Source: Brevundimonas sp. AJA228-03 (GTDB lineage: Bacteria; Pseudomonadota; Alphaproteobacteria; Caulobacterales; Caulobacteraceae). Taken from it: a stretch of 64,000 nucleotides of DNA. A program made the translations under genes and the position numbers. The stretch is taken from the NCBI RefSeq assembly GCF_017795885.1, contig NZ_CP059297.1:2113001-2177000 (forward strand). The letters are read 5' to 3'. The notes below the pieces were generated by a model. It worked only from the letters and a program-made list of their open reading frames with translations. It was not told the origin of the DNA and did no database searches. Shown here in pieces: positions 38,143 to 45,987 of the stretch (position 1 is the stretch's first letter; each line of letters begins with the position of its first letter).

Positions 38143-39436
38143 CACCCGGTCCTTCGACGGGCGGGCCCTTGACCCGCCGGATGTCGGCCCCGCACGCCCC
38201 GAGCTTTTCCTCGAGCCGCTCGAAACCGCGATCCAGATGATAGACGCGTCCGATGCTGGTTTCACCCTCGGCGACCAGGCCGGCGATGACCAGGCTGACC
38301 GAGGCCCGCAGATCGGTCGCCATCACGGGCGCGCCCTTCAGTCGCTCGACCCCGGTCACGCGGGCCTCGCCGGCGTGAACCGAAATCTCGGCCCCCAGCC
38401 GCATCAGCTCCGGCGCATGCATGAACCGGTTCTCGAAGATGTTCTCGTGGATGACGCTGACCCCCTCGGCTGTGGTCATCAGTGCCATGAACTGGGCCTG
38501 CAGATCGGTCGCGAAACCGGGATAGACCTCGGTCGCGACGTCGACGGCCCTCAGCCGGACAGCCGGATCCCGTTTGACGATGACGCCATCGCCGGTCGGG
38601 GTGATCTCAACCCCGGACTCGACCAGACGGTCCGTCAGGCTCTGGATCAGCCCGGCCCGCCCCCGGGTCAGACGCACCTCGCCCCCCGCCATGGCGGCGG
38701 CACAGACGTAGGACCCCATTTCGATCCGGTCGGGGATCACGGACCAGCTACCGCCGGTCAGCGACGTCACGCCCTCGATCACCAGGGTGTCGGTATCGAT
38801 GCCCTCGATCCTGGCCCCCATCATGACGAGGCACCGGGCCAGATCGCCGATCTCGGGCTCGCGCGCGGCGCGTTTCAGGACGGTCGTCCCCTGCGCCAGG
38901 GTTGCGGCCATCAGCGTATGCTCGGTCGCCCCGACCGACACGAAGGGAAACTCGATCTCCGCCCCCCGGAGGCCGTCCGGCGCCACGGCCGACACATAAC
39001 CCTCCTCCAGATGGATGGAGGCCCCGAGGCGGGTCAGGGCGTCGATGTGCAGATCGACCGGACGCGCCCCGATGGTGCAGCCGCCCGGCAGCGAAACCCG
39101 GGCGTGACCGGTCCGGGCCAGCAGCGGCCCGAGGACGTTGAAGCTGGCCCGCATCTGGCGCACCAGATCGTAGGGCGCAAAGGTCGAGGTGATCTCGCGC
39201 GCATCGAACAGGGTTTCCTGCCCGTCGTCGCCGTCCCGTTCGGTGACCGAGACGCCGAACTGCTGCAACAGGCGGCCAAGGAACTTCGTGTCGGCCAGGC
39301 GCGGCATATTGGTCAGCAGCAACGGCTGGTCGGTCAGGATCGACGCCGCCATCAGCTTGATGGCCGAGTTCTTGGCCCCGCTGACGGGAATCGAACCGTG
39401 GAGGGTGCTGCCCCCGTGAACCGTGATGCTGTCCAT
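38132..39436 (-). CDS. murA: UDP-N-acetylglucosamine 1-carboxyvinyltransferase
   Basis: First committed step of peptidoglycan synthesis: adds enolpyruvate to UDP-GlcNAc. 434 residues. The [15 protein letters not shown] substrate loop is near the N terminus. The active-site Cys is residue 120 in [14 protein letters not shown], the residue attacked by fosfomycin, so intrinsic target resistance through Cys-to-Asp exchange is not seen. Heads the DUF2948-UPF0262 operon. Confidence 0.97.
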   Translation of the reverse strand: MDSITVHGGSTLHGSIPVSGAKNSAIKLMAASILTDQPLLLTNMPRLADTKFLGRLLQQFGVSVTERDGDDGQETLFDAREITSTFAPYDLVRQMRASFNVLGPLLARTGHARVSLPGGCTIGARPVDLHIDALTRLGASIHLEEGYVSAVAPDGLRGAEIEFPFVSVGATEHTLMAATLAQGTTVLKRAAREPEIGDLARCLVMMGARIEGIDTDTLVIEGVTSLTGGSWSVIPDRIEMGSYVCAAAMAGGEVRLTRGRAGLIQSLTDRLVESGVEITPTGDGVIVKRDPAVRLRAVDVATEVYPGFATDLQAQFMALMTTAEGVSVIHENIFENRFMHAPELMRLGAEISVHAGEARVTGVERLKGAPVMATDLRASVSLVIAGLVAEGETSIGRVYHLDRGFERLEEKLGACGADIRRVKGPPVEGPGDDH

Positions 39437-39539
39437 GTCGTCCTTGAGACCGCAAGGATCCAGCGTCCCGGCGAGCCGGCTATCTAGCCCGGCCCGGGCC
39501 TCTGACGAAAGAGCGGACGGTCGCTGTCGTGAAAAGTGT

Positions 39540-39710
39540 TCAGCTGTCCTTGCGGTCTGGCCGGGCCGTCTTCCGTCGCCGCAGATTATCGCGCAGGGCC
39601 TTGGCCAGCCGGTTGGCCCGCTCGCTCTTTGCGACCTGCTCCGGCGTTCTGGTGGAGGGAGAAGGATCGGGGCCCGCTGCGGCAGGCGTCGTATCGGACG
39701 GCTTGGTCAT
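39540..39710 (-). CDS. Small conserved-looking basic protein
   Basis: 56 residues from the ATG at 39710. The N-terminal half is Pro/Thr/Ser-rich. The C-terminal half is a basic helix ([20 protein letters not shown]). Small proteins with an RANRLAxALRxNLRRRK pattern are common in alphaproteobacteria. It lies 103 bases upstream of murA on the same strand. Function unknown. Confidence 0.65.
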   Translation of the reverse strand: MTKPSDTTPAAAGPDPSPSTRTPEQVAKSERANRLAKALRDNLRRRKTARPDRKDS

Positions 39711-39805
39711 TGAAACAGTCAGCACCGGGAAAACTTGCCGGGCAAGCGGAAAGAGGGCTTCCCCCCTGCCCATCCAGTGGCTATACGGCCGCTTCCTCAG
39801 ATTCC

Positions 39806-39875
<70 letters not shown>

Positions 39876-39880
<5 letters not shown>

Positions 39881-39886
39881 TCTGAA
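39876..39886 (+). repeat. Direct repeat at tRNA 3' end (att-like, left)
   Basis: CACCATCTGAA, spanning the last five bases of tRNA-Thr and six bases after it. The same 11 bases occur at 41028-41038. Confidence 0.6.
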
Positions 39887-39972
39887 GGTAAGCGTGGCGG
39901 GCTCTACGGAGTCCGCCCGCATCTCACTCCCCACTGGTTCAGACCTGAACAAGTGGCGAATTCTGCGATGGG

Positions 39973-40077
39973 CATCGTCAGGTCTGGCCAGTCCGCGTTA
40001 TGTGCGCGGTCCCGGGCCTGACGGCGAGCGGCTACTACGCCTGGCGCAGTCGCTCCGAGAGCCAGCGGTCTGCGGCC
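39973..40077 (+). pseudogene. IS3-family transposase OrfB fragment
   Basis: One frame reads HRQVWPVRVMC, then AVPGLTASGYYAWRSRSES. This is the start of the IS3-type OrfB (the MCxxLGVSxSGYYAWRxRPES region). Neither the DDE catalytic part nor OrfA follows. A short remnant inside the tRNA-Thr island. Confidence 0.75.
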
Positions 40078-40174
40078 GGTAGCTTGACAGCACCAACATC
40101 GGCCGTTGATATCCCTGTGCGATGACATAGCGATCCTGTTTTGGAGTCGGCAGAAGACAAGGGACCGCACACCT

Positions 40175-40432
40175 ATGCGGACTGTGATCGCTAGTCTCAC
40201 CCTTCTGATGGTGGCGGCGTGCAACCCGCCTGCCAAGCCTGCGGACAACAACACTGCAACGCCCAGTAAGCCGGTCTCGCTGATGTCCCAGCCCGGTAGC
40301 ACCGCGTTTCCGGGAGAAGGCGGCGACGCCGCGGTCGCCTCGCCTCCGCGCACCAGACCGTCGACCAAAGACCAGCCTCCAATCATCGACGCGGGCGGAC
40401 AGATCGCCAAGAGCGGCAAGGGCGGCGGCTGA
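40175..40432 (+). CDS. Small putative lipoprotein
   Basis: 85 residues from the ATG at 40175 (MRTVIASLTLLMVAAC). The lipobox is VAAC. The rest is Pro/Ser/Gly-rich and probably disordered, ending in GGQIAKSGKGGG. It lies between two transposase remnants in the island beside tRNA-Thr. No family recognised. Confidence 0.6.
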   Translation: MRTVIASLTLLMVAACNPPAKPADNNTATPSKPVSLMSQPGSTAFPGEGGDAAVASPPRTRPSTKDQPPIIDAGGQIAKSGKGGG

Positions 40433-40600
40433 ACCTGACCTGCCTTCCCTGTGGTCCCGCGGTCAGAATGGGAGTCCGCAGGCTTCATAGCTGATCTTGG
40501 GCTCCGGTGGGAGCGGCCGGGCGGCGCAGCTATTCACGTCGCGCAGCCGACCGGCCGCGTGGTTCAGCCGCACGGTCTCCGGCGCGAGAAGCCCGGGCGG

Positions 40601-40891
40601 TCATCGCCCGGCGGCGGCCCATTCCAGCATGGCTCTCGACGTCATCTCCGTGCCGTTGTCGCTGACGATCAGCGCCGGCTTGCCGCGCCGTGCGATCGCG
40701 CATTCAGCTCGCGCGCCATGCGCCGGCCGCGGATCGAGGTGTCGACCACCACCGCCAAGGCCTCGCGCGTGAAGTCGTCCACGATGCGCATCCCGGTCGC
40801 CCGCTTGCGACCCCGCCGCCGGCGCATTGCCAGCTTCCTGTTCGCGCGGCACGCCCATGATCTGCGCCTCGGGGAACCTGCTCTTCATCAT
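40601..40891 (-). pseudogene. Decayed IS3-family transposase (OrfA start joined to OrfB)
   Basis: From 40891 the frame begins MMKSRFPEAQIMGVPREQEA, like an IS3-type OrfA N terminus. It then jumps to OrfB catalytic-core sequence: GMRIVDDFTREALAVVVDTS in the shifted frame, and back in the first frame RRGKPALIVSDNGTEMTSRA. The middle of the element is deleted and at least two frame changes are present. Cannot encode a working transposase. Confidence 0.8.
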
Positions 40892-41027
40892 GTCCGTCTC
40901 CTTGAGGTTGACGGACTCTCACTCAAACCGGGGGATTAGGAAGGGGGCAGGTCAGCCGGCGGAAATCGCGCCGATGCCGACCTGTTCCCAGTCAACGGAG
41001 TCTGGATGAAAACTCGGAGGCAGGTGA

Positions 41028-41038
41028 CACCATCTGAA
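41028..41038 (+). repeat. Direct repeat (att-like, right)
   Basis: CACCATCTGAA, identical to the 11 bases at the tRNA-Thr 3' end. It is followed by a terminator hairpin that would fit directly after the tRNA. Confidence 0.6.
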
Positions 41039-41043
41039 CGATC

Positions 41044-41072
41044 AGGGCCCCGTCGATATACCGGGCCTTTTT
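41044..41072 (+). terminator. Terminator, probably originally of tRNA-Thr
   Basis: AGGGCCC pairs with GGGCCTT (one G-T pair) around an eleven-base loop, followed by five T in total. It lies six bases beyond the right att-like repeat. Confidence 0.65.
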
Positions 41073-41087
41073 CATGATCGTGCGGGG

Positions 41088-41666
41088 TCAGGGCGTGCGG
41101 CGGTCCGATTGCGGGTCTCGTCGCTCGGTGTCGCTTCCCGCCACCCTCACCCGCTCTTCGAAAAAGGGGTCATAAGCCATCGGGCGATGCCCGTTGAAAT
41201 CCGTGGGCCGGTAATCGCGGTATCCGAACCCGTCGTAGGCAAGACCGGCGTATCCGTAGCCGTAGCCGTACCCATAGCCGCCGTACCCGTTCCGGGTCTG
41301 GGAGAAGCTCAGGTCCAGACGACCACTCTCGCCGATGGGCAGGGACACGCCGACAGAGACTGCACGGAAGTCACCGGTCCCGACCGCGCCGCTCACGAAG
41401 CCGTGCATCTTGCGGTCATCCACAGGCTCTCGATCGGAGGCGAAGGGCGCGTCCGGAGCTGGACGGGCCGCGATCCAGCGGTCGATCTGCTCGGCCGTCG
41501 TCAGGGACTGGGTCGTCGGGGTGATCCGGGACGCATCCGGGCGGGCGTCCGTCGTCGGCGCGACTGCACCCACCACCACCGAATCGGCCCCTGGCGGTGC
41601 CGTGGACACCACGCCATCCGGATCCGACGCGATCGCGAGGCTGGTCAGAACGAGCAGGATCAGCAT
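41088..41666 (-). CDS. Secreted protein with Gly/Tyr-rich tract
   Basis: 192 residues with a short signal peptide (MLILLVLTSLAIASDPDG). The middle carries HGFVSGAVGTGDFRAVSVGV and LPIGESGRLDLSFSQTR, which look like beta strands. A Gly-Tyr tract, NGYGGYGYGYGYGYAGLAY, follows, and the C terminus is charged. Gly/Tyr tracts occur in some surface and adhesive proteins, but no family is recognised. Periplasmic or secreted location is predicted. Confidence 0.6.
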   Translation of the reverse strand: MLILLVLTSLAIASDPDGVVSTAPPGADSVVVGAVAPTTDARPDASRITPTTQSLTTAEQIDRWIAARPAPDAPFASDREPVDDRKMHGFVSGAVGTGDFRAVSVGVSLPIGESGRLDLSFSQTRNGYGGYGYGYGYGYAGLAYDGFGYRDYRPTDFNGHRPMAYDPFFEERVRVAGSDTERRDPQSDRRTP

Positions 41667-41723
41667 GCCATCAACTCCACGACACGCGTCATCCTAACCC
41701 GGAATGCGGCGGAACGGTGAAGA

Positions 41724-42215
41724 TCATGCGATCCCGTCGCCGCGCCCCAGCGGATCGGGCAAGGGGCGGCCCTCTTCCACGAACTGAAGGGCGACCGAGT
41801 TGATACAGTACCGCAGGCCGGTGGGGGGTGGTCCGTCGGGAAAGACGTGTCCCTGATGGCTGCCGCACCGGGCGCAGGTCGTCTCGGTCCGCGTCATGCC
41901 GTACGACCGGTCGACGATGGCAGTGACGTGTGCCTCGTCCACCGGTTGGGTGAAGCTGGGCCAGCCGGTGCCGCTCTCGAACTTGGTCGTCGCCTTGAAC
42001 AGCGGCAGGCCGCATTCGCGACAGCAGAAGACGCCGGGCCGTTTTTCACCCAGCAGAACGCCGCAGAACGGGGCCTCGGTGCCGTGGCTGAGGAGGACCC
42101 GCTTCTCCTCCGCGTTCAGATCGGCTTCCAGCGCCACGCGCTGGCTTTCGCTGGGCGGGGTCAGGTCAAAGCCGGCGGCGGACCGAAGGGGACGGGTGTC
42201 TGCGGTGTCTGTCAT
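41724..42215 (-). CDS. msrB: Peptide-methionine (R)-S-oxide reductase
   Basis: Reduces methionine-R-sulfoxide in proteins. 163 residues. The zinc-binding CxxC pairs are CRECGLPLF and CARCGSHQGHVF. The catalytic Cys lies in GLRYCINSVALQF. SGTGWPSFTQP forms the substrate pocket. An N-terminal ~35-residue extension is present without a clear signal peptide, so the protein is probably cytoplasmic. Confidence 0.95.
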   Translation of the reverse strand: MTDTADTRPLRSAAGFDLTPPSESQRVALEADLNAEEKRVLLSHGTEAPFCGVLLGEKRPGVFCCRECGLPLFKATTKFESGTGWPSFTQPVDEAHVTAIVDRSYGMTRTETTCARCGSHQGHVFPDGPPPTGLRYCINSVALQFVEEGRPLPDPLGRGDGIA

Positions 42216-42471
42216 GGGTCCGAGATAGGCACGCCGGCATGGGCTTCCAACCCCATGCCCCTCGCCGGAATCGACGCCCCCTGCCCCCCGGGTTCGCTGG
42301 ACTCCAGGTGTGCAACGAAGTGCAATTAAAGGTCTTTGAAATCAGAGCTTTGCACGCGATGGACCCGGTTTTTCGGAGTCCATCCGACTCGGACCTATGC
42401 CGGCTAGAAAAGGTCAGAAAAATCCTTTAGTGCCTTGATTTACCTGAATTTTCTATCCGCTCAGCGCGCGT

Positions 42472-42498
42472 CCACCCTCCCCGTGACGGGGAGGGTGG
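42472..42498. repeat. Perfect hairpin, CCACCCTCCCC type
   Basis: CCACCCTCCCC (42472-42482) and GGGGAGGGTGG (42488-42498) form an eleven-base-pair stem with a GTGAC loop. It lies just beyond the stop of the S41-like gene and resembles the ends of the 150-bp repeat at 33831-33980. It could act as a terminator although no T-tract follows. Confidence 0.65.
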
Positions 42499-42506
42499 TG
42501 ATCGCC

Positions 42507-43997
42507 TCAGCTTCCGAACAGGGTCGCGACCCAGGCCCGGACGGCCGCCTCGTCGGCCGGGTTGCCGACATAGGCCAGGCCCTGCGCCGGGGTGAACGGC
42601 GTGTTGTTTGGGCGCGCGCGGCTGGTCCAGGCCTTGTGACCATAGCTCAGATCGGAATAGTTCGACGGCAGGCGCGCGACGGTCGGCTCGATGAAGATGG
42701 TGTCGGTCGCCGTCGTCGAGCCCGCGATGCGGACGTTCGGCAGCTTGGACAGCAGGTCCAGCGTGTCCAGGCACCCACCCGAGCAACCGGCATCGACGAG
42801 GACGACGACAGGCCCCTGAACCGGATTGGCGGCCCCTGTATCGGCCACGGCGGCCCGGCCCTGCAGGGTGAAGGTCTGTTGTCCCGCAGCGATTGCGGCA
42901 TCGAAGGCCGCGACGATCGCCTGGGTCTGTTCGATCACCGGCGTGGCTTCCTGCACGAAGCGCGGATCCGCCTGCATGCGCCCCAGGGTCTCGGCATACC
43001 AGGTCCGGTTGCCCGGCGTGGCGCGATAGGTGATGGCCCCGGCCGCGGGCTGGCGGCTGACGGTGAACTCGGGCGTCCAGATGCGGTTGGCCAGGCCATA
43101 GCCGCGCGCGGTCGAGGTATAGGCCGAAGCGCCGGACGCGGCACGCAGGTCCAGCACGAAGCCTTGCGGTCCCCGCAGGGCCGCAGCCTGTCCCTCGACC
43201 TGGGCGTTGAAGGCATCCCACCCCGCGCTATCGGCGAAGGAGTGCACATTGACCCACGGCCGCCCATTGACGGTTTCGATGCCCAGCGGCGTCGCCGTCG
43301 GCATGTAGACGGTCGCGCGGTAGGCCGCCTCCAGGTCCCCGGCCGCCAGCGGGACGGGACGGAGATCGGTCGCGCGAGGACGACCGCGATCGCCACGCTT
43401 GAACTCACAGGTCGACGGGACGCCTGCGGCAAACGGATTGTTCCGGTTCCACAGCAGATACGGCGCCGATGTCACGCGCCCGGCCTCCGTGTCCAGATTG
43501 CCTTCCCACTTGTCGAGCTTGCCACGCGCATATTCCTCGATCGGCACAAGGTTGCAGCTGACGACGATATCGCCCACCCGCGGCGCGTTGCGGACGCCGG
43601 CCTTGACGTAGGTGACCTCGTAGCGGCCGTTCCGCCAGCCGGTCGTGATCCCCGGCCAGGAGATGCCGAAGTACGGCCCCAGGCTTTCGTAGGATGGCGT
43701 GATGGCGATGTTGGAATCCCGGAAGCCGGCCGCATAGTACCGCATCAGATAGGCGTGGCTGTCACCGGAGTTCACCTGACCCAGACGGCCATTGGCATCC
43801 GCCAGGCCCGCCTCGATCCAGCCCCGGAAGCTGTCGCCTGCCGCGCCGGGAATGACGGCCGCCGGGTGGTTGTCGCGAAGGGCGTCGTGTGCCGCCTGCA
43901 GGTCGGTCCGGGCAAGGGCCCGGAAGTCCTGTGCAGATGCGGCACTGGCGCTCAAGGCGACGGCGGCCGCCGCAACGGCGGTCAGGAAACGGATCAT
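42507..43997 (-). CDS. Secreted S41-like (tail-specific protease) protein
   Basis: 496 residues from the ATG at 43997. The signal peptide ends at ASAASAQ. The C-terminal half resembles the S41 catalytic fold (FVLDLRAASG, VVVLVDAGCSGGCLDTLDLL, RIAGSTTATDTIF). The nucleophile position reads CSGGC, and the usual Ser-Lys dyad is not clear, so activity is uncertain. A middle region with GDIVVSCNLVPIEEY resembles a PDZ-like loop. The longer upstream frame covers the aldolase gene on the same strand in another frame and is rejected. Confidence 0.7.
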   Translation of the reverse strand: MIRFLTAVAAAAVALSASAASAQDFRALARTDLQAAHDALRDNHPAAVIPGAAGDSFRGWIEAGLADANGRLGQVNSGDSHAYLMRYYAAGFRDSNIAITPSYESLGPYFGISWPGITTGWRNGRYEVTYVKAGVRNAPRVGDIVVSCNLVPIEEYARGKLDKWEGNLDTEAGRVTSAPYLLWNRNNPFAAGVPSTCEFKRGDRGRPRATDLRPVPLAAGDLEAAYRATVYMPTATPLGIETVNGRPWVNVHSFADSAGWDAFNAQVEGQAAALRGPQGFVLDLRAASGASAYTSTARGYGLANRIWTPEFTVSRQPAAGAITYRATPGNRTWYAETLGRMQADPRFVQEATPVIEQTQAIVAAFDAAIAAGQQTFTLQGRAAVADTGAANPVQGPVVVLVDAGCSGGCLDTLDLLSKLPNVRIAGSTTATDTIFIEPTVARLPSNYSDLSYGHKAWTSRARPNNTPFTPAQGLAYVGNPADEAAVRAWVATLFGS

Positions 43998-44121
43998 GGG
44001 CGAACTCCAGGCCAGAAATCGTTGGTTCGGTGACGGGTTAAAGCCGATATGACGCGACCTTGCCAAGCCACTACGGCGAAGGCGTGACAGTTCGCGTCGC
44101 GGGCGAACGGCCGGGTGCCGA

Positions 44122-45135
44122 CTAAAGACACGCGATCGCCTCCAGCACCTCGTCCACCGCCCCTTCGGTCGTCGCCCAGGAGCATACGAAACGAACCGAA
44201 CCGTCGTCGAAGCGGTAACAGGCCCACCCCGCCGCGTTGAGGGCCGCATGGGCCGTCGCAGGCATGCGGACGAACACGGCATTGGCCTCGACCGGGTGCG
44301 CCAGGGTGAAGGCAGTGCGTGACGCAATACCGGCCGCCAGCCTCCGGGCCATCAGATTGGCGTGGGCGGCACCGTCCTCCCAGGCATGGCTCTCCAGCAG
44401 TCCAAGCAAGGGCGCGGCCAGGAACCGGCCCTTGGACGCCATCTGCCCGGCCTGCTTCAACCGATTGTCGATCCGGCGCGCCAGGGACTTGTCGAACATC
44501 ACGATCGCCTCGGTGCACAGCCCCCCGGCCTTGGCGCCCCCGAACACCAGGACGTCGACGCCCAGCCGCGCGATCCGGGTCAGGTCGAACCCGGCCGCCG
44601 CCGCATTGGCCAACCGCGCGCCGTCCAGATGGACCCCGTAACCGCGCTCCTTCACCGGCTCGATCAGGTGCCGCAGTTCTTCCTCGGTATAGACGGTGCC
44701 GTATTCGGTGGATTGGGTCAGGCTGAGAACCGCCGGCGGTTGGCGGTGGCCGACCTCGGGCTCGTCGAGGGCGGCTTCAAGAGCGCGCGCGCTGATCTTG
44801 CCCGACAGGCCGGGCAGGCCGATCAGGCCGACACCCTGCCCGAAGAAGCCCGGTGCACCCGTCTCGTCGGTGCAGACGTGGGCGGCGTGATGGGCCAGAA
44901 CCGCCTCGTGCGGATAGGCCAGCATCGACAGGGCGATGGCATTGGCGGCCGTACCCGAAAAGACAAAGCGAATCTCGGCATCCGCGTCCAGACGGCTTCG
45001 AATCTGGTCGGCGGCGCGCGCCGTGATGTCGTCGGCCCCGTAGGCCCGTGCGTAGTCCGCGTTGGCCTCGACCAGGCCGCGCAGCGCGGCCGGTGCCATC
45101 CCTGCCGTATTGTCGGAACCGAAATCGTAGCGCAT
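44122..45135 (-). CDS. Low-specificity threonine aldolase family protein
   Basis: PLP-dependent lyase that splits threonine or allo-threonine to glycine and acetaldehyde. 337 residues. FDFGSDNTAG-like start (MRYDFGSDNTAGMAP) and FVFSGTAANAIAL match the family. HLDGARLANAA carries the PLP-contacting Asp, and the PLP Lys is in VLVFGGAKAGGL. LTQSTEYGTVYT is typical. Standalone gene. Confidence 0.92.
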   Translation of the reverse strand: MRYDFGSDNTAGMAPAALRGLVEANADYARAYGADDITARAADQIRSRLDADAEIRFVFSGTAANAIALSMLAYPHEAVLAHHAAHVCTDETGAPGFFGQGVGLIGLPGLSGKISARALEAALDEPEVGHRQPPAVLSLTQSTEYGTVYTEEELRHLIEPVKERGYGVHLDGARLANAAAAGFDLTRIARLGVDVLVFGGAKAGGLCTEAIVMFDKSLARRIDNRLKQAGQMASKGRFLAAPLLGLLESHAWEDGAAHANLMARRLAAGIASRTAFTLAHPVEANAVFVRMPATAHAALNAAGWACYRFDDGSVRFVCSWATTEGAVDEVLEAIACL

Positions 45136-45360
45136 CGCCAGTCAGGCCTCGTTCCGGTCGCAGTCGCGACCGCTGTCGAACCCGGCGCTGAGCGGATTCG
45201 AGCCCGCGCGCAAACCCTGCTGACCCTCGGCCGCTCCGGGGACCGGCGCTGGATCGGACAGACCCTTGTCCCGGGCGGGGATTGGAACCCGTCGGATGAG
45301 AAATCCGCCCCTCGACGGGGACCGCGTGGGGCCTCAAGCTGGTCGACCGCAGCGGAGTGC

Positions 45361-45987
45361 GTGCCTTTGAAGAAGTCCACCCTGACCGTCGGTGTCGATG
45401 TGCCCTGGGTCACCAGCTGGACCGCGGAACCGATCCAGGGCGTCCGGCCCTGTGCCTCTGTCGGCGGGCGTCTGGCCCTGACGCAGGTGGAGCATGCCGG
45501 CTACGGACGCCCGGAATACTCCAGGAACCACCTGCTCCGTCAGCGTCTGACGGTCTCCCGGATGCTGTGCCCCATGTGCGGGGAGCCGACCGGTCCCGAC
45601 GACCGCGTGACACAGGTCGCGCGCCGCATCCCGGCCGGTCGCCTGCGGGCCTCGGGCCGAGGGGCCGACCTGCCGCCGCGCATCGCCGACGCGCAGGTCC
45701 TGATCGATGCGGGGGCGATCGCGCCGCTGCACCGCCGCTGCTCGGACCTGTCGCTTCAGCACTGCCCGCATCTGCGCGCCGAACCGAACATCGACGTCCA
45801 GCCCTTCCCGGCCCGATGGACCATCCTGCCCCTGATGATCGAGGCGACCGCTCCAGCTCCCGCCGGACACGCCCTGATGCCGGGCATGACCGCACCCGCA
45901 TCGGTGGCCGTCGTCACCTTCCTGCAGCTTTGCGGCGTGTCCGACGACGTTGACCGCGCCTGGCGCACGCGGCGCAAGGCCGGCTAG
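45361..45987 (+). CDS. Unknown protein with CxxC and Cys/His motifs
   Basis: 208 residues with a GTG start at 45361 (a TTG six bases later is possible). A CPMCG pair near residue 67 and HRRCSDLSLQHCPHL near residue 125 could form a zinc site. The C-terminal half has WTILPLMIEAT and ASVAVVTFLQLCGVSDDVDRA. There is no signal peptide or membrane segment. I do not recognise the family. The stop shares four bases with the ligase stop on the opposite strand (CTAG). Confidence 0.6.
   Translation: MPLKKSTLTVGVDVPWVTSWTAEPIQGVRPCASVGGRLALTQVEHAGYGRPEYSRNHLLRQRLTVSRMLCPMCGEPTGPDDRVTQVARRIPAGRLRASGRGADLPPRIADAQVLIDAGAIAPLHRRCSDLSLQHCPHLRAEPNIDVQPFPARWTILPLMIEATAPAPAGHALMPGMTAPASVAVVTFLQLCGVSDDVDRAWRTRRKAG

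Noticed and set aside
39894..40082. 62-codon frame after tRNA-Thr
   Set aside because: Another frame of the same stretch encodes the IS3 OrfB fragment, which explains the open frame.
43998..44327. N-terminal extension of the S41-like protein
   Set aside because: Lies over the 3' end of the aldolase gene in another frame, while a clear signal peptide starts at 43997.
44362..45360. Extension of the Cys-motif protein across the aldolase gene
   Set aside because: The extension is antisense to the threonine aldolase; the gene most likely starts at GTG 45361.
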